Assembly: GCF_030253575.1 (NCBI RefSeq)
Contig: NC_080559.1
Span: forward strand, 30,096,501-30,160,500
Source of the DNA: Rhododendron vialii
Taxonomy: Eukaryota > Streptophyta > Magnoliopsida > Ericales > Ericaceae
Reading direction: 5' to 3'
DNA length: 64,000 nt
Part shown: piece by piece, positions 1-11,092 of the stretch
How positions within the stretch are numbered: position 1 is the first letter of the stretch
Layout: each line of letters begins with the position of its first letter
Made by a program: the position numbers and the translations under genes
The notes under the pieces: generated by a model
Database searches by the model: none
What the model saw: only the letters and a program-made list of their open reading frames with translations
Told to the model about the DNA's origin: nothing

Positions 1-3000
1 AATTATTTGCGTAAATACATAATTTTTGAGCTTGAAATTACCTTATTTTTGAAAAAAAATGTTTAAAAAGAAAGCGAAACGACCCCTCACCCACCATGGA
101 TTCTCTCATACCACAACTCAACCCCAACTCCGCAAACACCCTAGCCACCACCACAACTCCGCCTTCAACTCCCATGAGCCGGGTACGAGAACCAGAAGCT
201 GCACGACTGGAACACCTTCTGCCAGTACCTATGCAACCATCGCTCACCGTTCTCCCCTTCCCTCTGCGGCAGCCCCCACATGCTAGAGATCAGGGACGAA
301 GCCCAAAAATTTGGTTCGTGGGGTAAAAAAATTAGATTGATATGCAATATTTCTTTTCCCTATGCACAAGTCCAAAAATAACTAAATTAAGAGGTTAATT
401 ATTAGATCGAAATGCACTAATAATTCATTTTTGCTTTATATTTTGACTTCATAAAAAATCTCTAAATTGCCCCAACTTGTTTTAAATTCAAAAAAAACCC
501 AAGCATTTTCTTATTTTCTACAGTTGTTTTTTTGTCAACATAGTATACAACAACGAGAATTAGTGGATTGTAAGAGTTAGCATAGGGGGTCAAGAGGCTA
601 TCCATAGCCTTGGTCCCAAAGCCCGGCCCCCCCATGGGACTCGAAATGAGCAACCAACTTCACTAAAAATATATGGTTCTCTCTTTTCTAGAGTTGATAG
701 TGCTAGAAATGATACTCTATCATACATTATTTTTCAAATATAATAAGTCTTTCAGGGTTGTGACTGTGGTAATTGGTATTTGGCCGAGGGCGGGTTGTTT
801 TTTGGCGAGCCTTGGAAATTTTGTTAGGTGAGTAGTAGATTGGTTGGAATGGGCGTAGTGTGCAGAGTTGGGCCCTCTGTCGGATGCCATCATCCCCGGG
901 TCAAGCCTCTTCTCAGTTCCTAGTTTCTCTGTAGTAGTTGTTCAGCCTCCCCTCGATGCCGAGTTGCTATATTGCTGCAATTCCTCAATGATGGTTCATC
1001 ATCTGGTCGTTATTCAACTGTGATTACTTTATCTTATAACCTAGCCTGACCAAAGTTCTGAATACCATTTCGGACATGGTACTGGTTTTCTTACTGGTAT
1101 GGTACGTACCGGTACCGGTCAGGTACCGAGTACCGTTTTCGGATTTACCGCAACTATAATATATATAATAATTATACATAATTATAATTCAAAATTTTTT
1201 TTCATACCATGCAATTCATCATAAAATACATGTATTAAGACAACAAAATCCACATAATTAACTTAAATTCATTATTTTCCTTACAAATCCAAAAAAAGAA
1301 GGGCCCAGCTAAATACAACTGCGAATTTACTAGATGTAGCCAATTTATAAGGATGAATCCAAAAATTTCCACTTATGAATTGGTTACATGTAGCAAATTC
1401 GTAATTGTATTTATCAGCACCCAAAAAAAAAAGAAAAGAAAAACACTCTAGCATTGAATTTTACGTTGATGTGCAGCTGCACACCTCCTGCTCCTGCTAT
1501 ACAGTTGTTAGTATTACTTTACCAACTCCGTCACTGCACCACAAAACCAAAAACTTTGGCAGGAACCGACTGAAGGGTGAAGAGGCGTGAAGAAGACGAA
1601 GAAGTTCATCGGAATGTCTCTAAAAGACTAGATCTGAACAGAAATCGATTCCATAAATACTTTTCCTCTTCCCTCTGTTCTCCATAACTTCATGTCTTCT
1701 TCCCCTTCTTTCTGTTTTTCTTTTATTTCTCCTATTTTCTCTTTGGCATGTAACGCCGGGACTCGCCAGTAAGGCTGGAACTCGCCGGAATCAGATGAAA
1801 TTACAAACGACCCAACTTTGCAAAATACTGGCCGAAATTCCCGGTAACGACATCTCGGCCGAGATTTGCCGAATTTTCCGGTACAGACTGGTAATCGCCG
1901 GTATTGGCACCGGAACGGTATCAGATGGTCAATTTACCGGAATCTCACAAATCCGGGACATACCGGCCGGTACGGTACATGATCCACAACACTGAGCCTG
2001 GCGGAATGTGTTAGACAGTAGTTAGTTTTCATATAATCACTCCTTACTGTATTACTTTGTATCATACCCTGTTGTGCTTTCTTTCTTATGGATGGATAGT
2101 GCAAAAGGGTATAATAACAAATCACATTGCACATTGTTATTTACTTTATTCTATTTTACTCTCCATGCGGGTTGTGCATGGTTTATCACATTTTTTTCAC
2201 TCTTCTTCTTTTTCTTTTCTTTTTCTCCTGGGATATGCTCCTTGTAAGTTCTACATTCGGTTAACTTTTTTTAATTTCAAGCTAAATTACCACAAAAAAA
2301 AAAAAAGAAGCAAAATTTGATTGCAAACTATCAAATATTCTTGTGGAAAATCAAAGTGAGTGTTGTTAGTGCCTCTGCCCATGCTCGAGATCATTTGCTA
2401 TCGCGACCAATTCGGAAAGACCAAGGTCCACCACCAAATGCGCCCTTATTTCGGTGTGCCTAGCCTTGCCTTCTCTAGCAAGCCTGGGGCGGCCTGGACG
2501 CACTCATCGGAGCGAGGACGGTTAGGGTTTTCCTGAGGAGGTTCGCGATTTCCAAGGAAAATTGTGGGGGATTAGTTATGAGAAGAGGAAGAGGCCCAAG
2601 CTGGAGTTTTACTTCCGTTGCAACCTCATGCGTTTGGGTTAGGCTGTTTTTATTTTCAGTTACTTAACCGGGCCCACTCTTTTCCTTGGTCAAACCAAAT
2701 TTTACTTGGTTAATCCATGTTTATTCAAAGTAAATCCGATAAGAGGCAATTAATTTGCATGCTTTTTGTAATGAACGCATGTTAGTTATTCCTCATTGAC
2801 GTATTAATCCTTTATTAATGCTCGTCCGACAAAAAGAATTGAGAAAATATAAACAAGAGACCGGAGTTGAAAAAAGTCCAAAAAAATCTAAACAAGAGAC
2901 CGGAGTTGACGCCAATCTGATAAAAGTAAATTTAGGAAAATGACGTAAAAACTTTGACAATGATACCATATAATTCCGTCGAAACCCATCATAATTCTCC

Positions 3001-3642
3001 TTGATGTTCCTAGCCCAAACAGGGCCCAAGGTGTCCAGAAATCTTTTACATTCGGCTCTAGTATGTGAAAGCTTCATAAACTTGGTGATCAAGTCATCTT
3101 GATGCCAAAAGCACACTCCTTATATGTGCATGGTAGGTAGACTTGCATTAAGGTAGTTGAAAGTGAGAATTATGTGTTTTCCCAATGTAACTGGTGGAAA
3201 GTTTTTTTTTTTGGGGGTTCAACGGTCAAGGTGTTCGGGTTAGCTTACGTGTACCTCAAATTTTAAACAAACTTTCCAAAGTGTTCGGCTCCAAGCCTCC
3301 CAGACTCTCTCTCGACCTCTCTCGACCTCTCTCCCATAATTGCACACTCTCTCGCCGACGTCTCTCTCACCATCGCCGTCGGTCTCTTCTCATCGTCTGT
3401 CGATCTCACTTCCTACAGCTGGGTTTCGTTGTGTGTTTGCACATCCATTGATTTTTTGTATTTTAGTTTTGAAATGTGGAATTCACAACTGGGTTTGTAT
3501 ATTGAACACATGCTCTCCCGGTAAGATCCTTGTTCTCCTGCATCAAATATTTATTGGGAAGTAGATTTTGAATACAACTGGGTTTGGTTAGATCCTTATT
3601 CACAACTGGGTCTCTCTATGTGTGTGTGTTCGTCTCCCTTTG

Positions 3643-3680
<38 letters not shown>

Positions 3681-4185
3681 GCAAATTCGGTTACCCAATT
3701 GGTTCGGGGATTACCTGAACCCGTTTGGTTTGGTTATGGTTCATTCCTCTTCTCCCCGTTCAGATATCAGGACGGATTTGGATAGGCTTTTGGTTTCAGG
3801 GATCGGGTACGAATAAGCCAATATCCACTCCGTTGCCATTCCTAATCCGTTTGGGATTATCTTTCTCAGTTTGGTTGAAAAAGGCTAGAGGAAAAAGATT
3901 CCTTTTCATGACATTCGGACATCCAAAGATCCCACATGATATAGAACAGCAGTAGTTGGAATTCTTTATCAAGAAGAAAGTAGAGAGATTATTGATAGAA
4001 ATTAAATGGCATTGCACCAGGAACCCAAAGTAGTATACAATTGTGAAATTACAAATGCGCAAACCAACTTGAATTGAAACGCCTTTCACGCAATCTCAGA
4101 GATGAACGAAACAAAGAACAAAATGAACAATAAGAATCATACGAGCCCCCCCCCCCCCCCCCCCCCCCACACCAAATTGCCGTGT
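1..4185. other. Intergenic, repeat-rich spacer downstream of the SFT2-like gene
   Basis: I see no supportable gene here. Bases 1-53 match 22853-22905 closely, so the window opens inside a dispersed repeat. About 1060-1990 is rich in short GGTACC/ACCGGT words, typical of a degenerate transposon. A (TC)n(AC)n microsatellite lies at about 3640-3678 and a run of 23 C at 4146-4168, just beyond the SFT2-like stop codon. Bases about 2350-2620 are more GC-rich and end in a string resembling a 5' leader, but no homologous protein was recognised. Small open frames here have no splice or homology support. Confidence 0.6.
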
Positions 4186-5798
4186 CTAGATCTCAGTGTC
4201 AAACAAACGTATTGTCATGTCAGAAACCACTCTACGAGCAAATGGAATGTAACTCAAACTGTACCTGAAACACCAAAACAAGGGTTGCATAAGCAAGATG
4301 GACATAAACTTGTTTGCCTGAATAAGCAAGCGAGAACTATGCATGTGGAAAGTACTCACCAAACGAGGGCACAAATCTCGCATATAATAGCTATTAGTGT
4401 CAAGATCTTACTATGGATCTGCAAGACAACAGACATGTCCCCAAAAGAGTTACTATAAACATTGTGCAAGAGCTGATCTATTTGACATGCTATTGAATAG
4501 CCAAAATTGCTGGACACGCGTATCTAAGGAACAAGGCCATGAGTAGAGAAGGTGCAAATAAACAAATGGTTTTTTTTTTTTTGAGATTTTTAGCCATTTA
4601 AATTATTTTCTTTTTCTGCTTTCTGTATTTGATGTACTGCAGATACATTTTTGGATTATATAGATTTCCCTCTGAATGCAGCCAAGAGGATATTGATGTG
4701 GACAAGTAAAGCATAACAATCCAGAAGAACGATGCAGAAAATGAAATTGGCTAGGATAACCTTGTACCACTCACTCTCACAGTTACATCACATCTCCTTG
4801 AAGGAAATGAAGGCGATACAAATAAACTTTTCTTCAGTCAAAATCACAGACTTACCCAAAGAGCACAGATGAGAGCTAAGACAACGCACCCAACGTAAAT
4901 AGCTGTGGCAAAAATGCGGACAGGTTCAAGCATCATTCTCATTTGTTGCTCAGGTCCAATAAGGAATGCTGTGCTGCCACACACAGTTTCAAGCATAAAC
5001 TCCGAAGAACAATTAAGGAAAGTTAAATATTCAGCTGTAAACAAATTTGGAGTTATCAGACTTCCATGAAGGATTAACCCAGAAATTCATCAAAACCAGG
5101 TTTGCACTTAATTAAGCAAAAGCATGCGCGTAAGTATAAAATGCTAAATGAACAAAAACATGTTTTATTGCTCAGCAATGAACAAAACCATGCTGGGGCC
5201 AAAAAGCTCAGTAGCTTCCTTCCAACAGCCATCATGTTGTCAAAGTTCACAAGAAAATTTTATGGGTTTTAGGCTTTTTAACATACCTTCCAACAGCCAA
5301 CATGTTCCCAAAGGTGAATAATAATGCAAACTTGATGGGTTTGGCAAAAACAATCAATGACTGCAGAATACCCAAGATAGAAGAAATGTCAATGGCATCA
5401 ATGGAAAATCATATCTAGACAATAAGACAACCTTTACTTCTTCTTTTTCTTCTTCTTTTATGAGAACTGCAACCTTCACTTCAATATGTGACTTCCAATA
5501 GCGTATTATATCTTTGCCCAAAAATAAGCAAAGATTGTCAGCTAAAAAGACCAATAGACGTTTCTCACTAATGCTACAAGTTCCACCATGGTTAGCTCCT
5601 ACTTCTTCTTTCAGAGCAAGTAGATGCACTAAGAAAGAGCTATAGGATTACTGTGTAATGGCAGGCGACAGGAATACCTAAACTGTAGAATGAAAGAAGC
5701 TTTCTAGATAGGACTAAACACATGGACCTAGACACAGAGAAGCCAAGAAAAAAGGATTCATGTACCCAAACCGATCGGAACACAGGATTTAGTTTGGT

Positions 5799-5890
<92 letters not shown>

Positions 5891-7687
5891 CCTTTCTTGG
5901 CAGAGAAAGAAGTCATGTAAGATACTACCTTTTTGAATTTTGACAAATCCTATACTTGGTAACTTGCTAAATTTCTTCTGCAACGAATTTAAGTAGCATA
6001 TGAAATAAAGAAATGGCATATAGATTATTTGACATCCTACAAAAAGCGGGGACAAAGTACCCAACTTTTTCAGATATAAAAACAGGAAACAACGTCAATT
6101 TTACCCTCTAACAATGTAGCACAGATACTTTGTCGGAGTCACTTCCCAGTGTTGGACACTTGTCGGATACTAACAATCTCCGGACATTCTCCGGACACGT
6201 GTCAAACACTCAAATCCAAAGTGTCCTATTTTTCTCAACCATTTTTGTTTGGACGCTCTGAGGACACTCTAAAAAGAGCTACGGACACTCTCGGGACACT
6301 AAAATAAAGTCGGTGGAGTTATACGAAATAGTAGACTCTAATTAGAACTTCCAAGAGTCTTATTTTTTAGGTGATGAATGATGGTTTACATTGATTATAA
6401 AGAGTCATAAATGAGGGAAATGCCTATTGTCGTAATACTTTTGGGAATGATGTAATGATAAATATCGTTTAAGCCTTTAAGGTATATATGGTGTCACACA
6501 TTTACAACTAGAGCCTTACTCCTTGTTTTCCATTCTACAACATTTTAATACTTTTTAAAATGTGTCCCCAGCATGTCGTGTCCTCCAGTTTTCTAAAATT
6601 TATGGGTCCGTGCCATGTCACGTGTCCATGTCAGTGCTACATAGCACTCTAACATCTGTACTACTCCTACTTTCATGTAGAGAAAGATCAATCAGTGTTA
6701 ACTGGTAGACTAACAACTCGCCCACACATATGCAAAGCAGAACATGCCACAGCTTCTTGACTTCTTTGCAGGGACAGAAATTAATGTAACATTGACTTGG
6801 TAGCTAAAATAAGCTTTTATGAACTTTGCACGAACTCATTTCTCCTTGAAAGTACAATTGCCGTTTGCCAGACAAACTTGAAATCTTGGATCAAATTTGT
6901 ATCTTGATATGGTTTTCCCCATTTCATGATCCTTTCTGTATTTCAAGTATTTTGTACGTCTTGTAGTTGTAACTACACATGCACTAATCAAAAGATTCAA
7001 AACCGATATCACACGTCTCTCCAAATTTGAGTACTTAAGTCTCTGGCCTCTCGTTTTGATAATTTTACCCAATCTCACTGCTTTTGATTGTGGTTTTGCA
7101 TCAGATCCGATTAAAAGGGTAAAACTCAGCAATTGTCCATCACTACACACCATCTGGGTCACAATCACTGCCTAAGAAAATGCCGGTTCGGCACTAGCTT
7201 CCTGCCTAATTAAAAACAGCACAAGCAGTCTAAAACTTCCACGTGTGGAGTAACTAGATTTCCACAACTTTTACCACAAACAGGGCGGGCATTGAGTGAG
7301 GTTTTCACACCAAAGCCGATCAGATTGCGCTTTTCTTTCGCACTTCAAGGTTCAGTAATGAAACAAACCAACCACAGTAAGGCAACCATGTCCAAGGAAA
7401 GCATACATAAATCTCTTGGGGTATTAATACAGGTCATACCAGAAACATAAGAACCAGGCCAGCGAGCAAACAGGCAGCGAATCCATAAATTCTCTGCTCA
7501 TCCAAAATGGCAATAAAGGAGTTCAGCCCAAAAGAAAAAATGAAAACTTTTTGGAGATGGGTGTGGGTTGTAGCTCAGAGGGTACTACCTGCAAAGGGGA
7601 GAGAGAGCAGAGGCCTTTGGTATCACCCAACAGGTTGTCTTGTTGCTCTTCGTCTCCTCCTGAAATCAACTGGTTCAGGTTCCACAT
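4186..7687 (-). CDS. SFT2-like vesicle transport membrane protein, 6 exons, 160 aa
   Basis: Family members are small tetra-spanning Golgi proteins linked to retrograde endosome-to-Golgi membrane fusion. Exons in transcript order: 7589-7687, 7440-7493, 5287-5360, 4856-4973, 4360-4418, 4186-4264. All joins keep frame and use GT-AG. The protein has an acidic N-terminus (1-33) and then four predicted membrane segments near residues 38-58, 62-84, 95-115 and 118-140. Hallmarks are GSTAFLIGPEQQMRMMLEP between segments 2 and 3 and WYSLSYIPFARR at the C-terminal end, both diagnostic of the SFT2/Got1 group. The ATG at 7687 fits family N-termini; an upstream ATG at 7712 is closed by a stop after six codons. 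The length is close to the family norm. A (GA)n tract at about 7793-7814 probably lies in the 5' leader. Intron 2 (5361-7439) carries a 533 bp element and a microsatellite. The gene looks intact. Confidence 0.93.
5796..5888. repeat. Compound (GT)n(GA)n microsatellite in SFT2-like intron 2
   Basis: About 28 bases of GT repeats run directly into about 65 bases of GA repeats. Open frames crossing it on both strands encode only simple repeats and are artefacts. Confidence 0.97.
6114..6646. mobile_element. Non-autonomous hAT-like element in SFT2-like intron 2
   Basis: A 533 bp block rich in GGACAC/GTGTCC words is flanked on both sides by the same eight bases, CTCTAACA, at 6106-6113 and 6647-6654. 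ATGTAGCAC near the left end is echoed by GTGCTACAT near the right end. An 8 bp target duplication with short inverted ends fits the hAT superfamily. No transposase frame is present. Superfamily assignment is inferred from the duplication length. Confidence 0.6.
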
Positions 7688-8617
7688 TTTTCTATTGAGT
7701 TTTCTCGCTCATCAATGGCGTTTAACTAGAGCAGATCACTGTCTCTGTGGCTCTTCACTCAACGGGGACAACAAGGCGAAGTGGGCGATCTGAGAGAGAG
7801 AGAGAGAGAGAGAGGAAGAGAGATAGAATTTCAAGGTTATTTTATTTGTGGAACTACCCCAACTCTAAAGACTATTTCCATAGATGACCCACCCCAACTT
7901 TTACATTTTAATTTCACCCCTACCATAGATAGTGGTAGCGGGATGACTGAGTGAGCAATGACAATGGCACTAATTCAAACCGAACTAATGCTTTCAAAGC
8001 CCTCTTTCGTTTTCTATTCTCAAGAATCAGTTCCTAGAAATTGATTGATTTTTCAAGTTAAGCTTGAAAATTACATTGTTAGTAATATACATAGCCTAGA
8101 AAGCACATTTTTTTTCAATTGTTAAGTAACACCACTTTGTGGTATGAGATTGTTGAGTTGAAATCTTAAAGAAGCTCGATATTCCCATCTTATTGAATTG
8201 ATTTATGGTGAATTAAATTTTTATTGCTAGAAACTATGTAGTCTAATCATAAATTTCGGTATGAGAAATTATCATGTGTTACTTCACTAAGTACGAGATT
8301 TAACCTAGAAAATAATCTGCAACCAAAAACAGAGAGAGCGTAATGCTCTTTTTGGAACTTGTGAAAAGTAAGATAAAAGAAGGGAAAGTTCAAAAATTTC
8401 TTCCCCTTGTTCGGTTTGAGGGTGGAGAGAAGGAAAAAATGGTAAAATTCTAAAAATTAGTAAAAACTTCCTCTGTTCCCTCCCCTCCCCCCCGCAAGCA
8501 GAACATAAAGCTTTTGCCCCGCAATTACGTAAATTTGATAGCTCAAACTAACACCTTGAAAAGTTCGGCGCGGGGGGGTTTACTGACAAAACCTTAGAAA
8601 AAATATGAGCAATTTTT
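7688..8617. other. Spacer 5' of the SFT2-like gene
   Basis: This contains the probable 5' leader and promoter of the SFT2-like gene, including the (GA)n run at about 7793-7814. The rest is AT-rich with no coding signal that I can support. No GltD-like exon of the truncated glutamate synthase was found here on either strand. Confidence 0.55.
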
Positions 8618-8941
8618 GGGCGCAGCTATTCGCAGCCTTTTATTTTCTCCCATAGTCCATTACATTTCGGTAAATGGTTGTTGAAAATCATAAATAACAT
8701 TTCGGTAAATTGCTGTTGAAAACAAGATTATATTTCGATAACTACTTGTCGAAAATATGTTCAACTTTCGGTAAACAACTGCCGAACATACATTTTCGGT
8801 AAATATCTGTTGAAAAAAATATTATATTTCAGTAATTGGATGTTGAAAATATATCTCAATTTCGATAACGAACTGTCAAGTATAATTGGAAATTTTTAAC
8901 GGGCTATGGGAGAAAATAGAGGGCTGCGAATAGCAGCGCCC
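8618..8941. mobile_element. 324 bp terminal-inverted-repeat element with internal tandem repeats
   Basis: The ends are inverted copies of about 41 bp: GGGCGCAGCTATTCGCAGCC on the left and its near-perfect complement ending at 8941. Between them about seven degenerate units of roughly 35-40 bp repeat the theme TTTCGGTAAA...TGTTGAAAA. The flanks CAATTTTT and CAATTTTA are an imperfect 8 bp match that may be a decayed target duplication. There is no coding capacity, so this is a MITE-type element. It abuts the SF3A3-derived pseudogene. Confidence 0.75.
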
Positions 8942-9059
8942 AATTTTAATCACCTTTACCATTCCTCTGAACTTCACACGGCGCCGTATCACTGTCCAAA
9001 GACTCAAAACTACCAAATCGCATGCGATTTGCCCATCTACACAATTATTATAACCCTAG

Positions 9060-10720
9060 TTTCAACTTCGACTTCACCACAGACTAGAGAGAGAAGATGC
9101 TGTCGACACCGGAAGTGACTCATCGCCAAGGACCCTCCAAAACCAAAAGAAAGCCTTAAGTCAATCAATTAAGGTCAGCTAATCCCTCGCCCTACCAATT
9201 ATTCTTTCTAATGTTGGGAAAATTTTGATAACATTATGTTGTGTATAGGGCCTTCCTGCGTGTTGGCCTCCTGCATGTTTTAGTCATATTTCACATGTGT
9301 GTTAAGAATTTTTTTGGGTATAAGGCTTGGTGTCTTTCTGATTTGCGAACATTAGTTAGCTAAAAACATATGATGGTATGGGCAGAGAGGCTTTTCCTAA
9401 CAAAGGTGATTGCACCAGCTCCTTTTCCAAGTTAAGTTTATATTGATTTGATTGAGTGGTATTTATATTTGCCCTTTCATATTGGCACAAACATGCAAGC
9501 TTAGCATAAATATCAACCATTATATAGTTGTGTTCTAACATCTGTATGGGTGTATTTGCTTTTTTTTCTTGCCTTTTATTTTGATGATTGATGATTTGAA
9601 TCATGGCTTGGGGCCCCAAAGAAGTCTTAAGCTATAGACTTACAACTCCTATGAAGCTTTTTACCTTTCATAATCCCTAAATAACTGTGCATGACTCTAG
9701 GCATTCGTTTGTTTATGTCTTACAAATGGTTGGGGTGCCTCAAATAGCGCTTACTTATTGACATAACCAAAACTATCAACTCAAATTGAGAGTCGTGGTA
9801 AATTGAAGTTATAGGATATGAATTGAGAAGAGGGGATTACTTCAAATTGACCTCTGACCTCCCAAATTGAAGCTTTATAATGTTTGAAGTTCATGTTTTG
9901 GACCTTTTGGCAATGGATTACATTGTTTGGCTTCGATTTGATTTCTATTGGTCAAACTCTTTCCATATCCAGAACTAGTGTTAGCCCCTGTTTACGGCAC
10001 TACGCATCCCGATTGAAAGGGGATGGCAGTTGTGTAATTTAGGTGAAAACCATGGGCACTTAACCGAGAAGTGGGAGGATGCGCTGCAGTCTTTGGATCA
10101 AACGAATCTAAGCCGTTCTAACAACTTATCCCCACACCCTTCTATTTTATAATAGAGATTAGAGGTATCTTAATTTTTTCTTAAATGCCATAGAATGTTA
10201 GTATTCTGTGAATTTCTGTTGAGTTCTAACTTTATATCAACTCTGGCCAAGATGTTCGCCTGAAAGTCTTCATTCCATTATATGGAAGCAAAGATTATAA
10301 AACTTTGTGATATGTTGCATGAGGTAGGCTTTGATTAATTATGAATTCACCATGTGTTGCAACATGCAAGGAAAGCACAACTAAACAAGTTAGAAACAAA
10401 AGTACTCGTCAAGTTGGGTCACCTTCTCTTTATGTTTTAGCTTACAATCAAATATCAATGTGTTCTAAGACATCCTTGCAAGTTGCAAGTATATTAAAGA
10501 GGGTAAACTTTTTGGTGATTGCAATTTGATGATGTATTCTGTGACCTTGTGCAGACACTTGTGCGAACGAAAGAGAATGTTGAAAAGAAACAGTCTTTGA
10601 CGTATAAGGAGATGGAAGCAAAGCGTGACAAGGTGATAAGTGATTTCTTGTTTTTTTCTTCTTTGTTTCTCCTCATCCCTACTTCCCTGCTATTTCTGTG
10701 GAGCTTCAGGAAGTTGGCCT
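9060..10720 (+). pseudogene. Broken genomic copy of the SF3A3 (SF3a60) gene
   Basis: This is a DNA-level duplicate of pieces of the SF3A3 gene that starts at 25365. The 5' leader and start of exon 1 align near 9075-9140, with a deletion inside exon 1. A short piece resembling intron 2 follows at about 9239-9280. From about 9283, intron 6, the second half of exon 7 (at 9380), intron 7, a stub of exon 8 (about 10284-10331), intron 8 and exon 9 (about 10554-10631) align in order to about 28221-29600. Exons 2-6, the first halves of exons 7 and 8 and everything after intron 9 are missing, and about 180 bases near 9985-10165 have no counterpart in the parent. Because introns are retained it is not a processed copy. 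It cannot encode SF3a60. It occupies the place where the 3' exons of the GLT1-type gene are expected. Confidence 0.88.
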
Positions 10721-11092
10721 TTTCACTGGTTCAACCTCTTCAACTTTCTGCAGTTTCAAAACTCTTATTAGACCTCTTTTACGGGGTATGAGAGATTAAC
10801 AAGCCTATAGTACATTGAAAGGGGAAAGTGTGGGATGCAAAGAAAGAAACCCAAAGTCAAGAAAATTTCATATGAATAAACAATCTTTCGGAAAGGAAGA
10901 AAGAAACACTTGTAACTGGATGTCATCAACGGCTTAAAGAAATTACGTAGTAAATAAGAAAAACTATTCATCTAAAAGAGAGCCAAAACTATTCTTATAT
11001 ATACCACTAGTCAATATGTATGTGTAGTTGCAGATTTAACCAAACAAAGGTTGACATATGAAATTCTGCAAGAAACGAATATGACAACTTAC
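10721..11092. other. Junction between SF3A3 pseudogene and truncated GLT1 gene
   Basis: This holds the intact-looking GTAAGT donor after GLT1 exon 15 (11092 downward) and about 370 bases of AT-rich sequence. If the donor is not used, the glutamate synthase frame continues for 18 codons to a stop at 11036-11038. No acceptor leading to a recognisable GltD-like exon follows. Confidence 0.6.

Noticed and set aside
2350..2640. GC-richer block that could be a gene fragment
   Set aside because: A short frame exists but matches no family I recognise, and no flanking exons could be joined.
2793..3116. 107-codon minus-strand frame considered as a missing GLT1 beta-half exon
   Set aside because: No Cys pattern, GXGXXG dinucleotide motif or other GltD-like feature, and an intact SFT2-like gene lies between it and GLT1.
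5722..6064. Frames rich in Arg-Glu, Leu-Ser or His-Thr repeats
   Set aside because: Direct translation of the GT/GA microsatellite.
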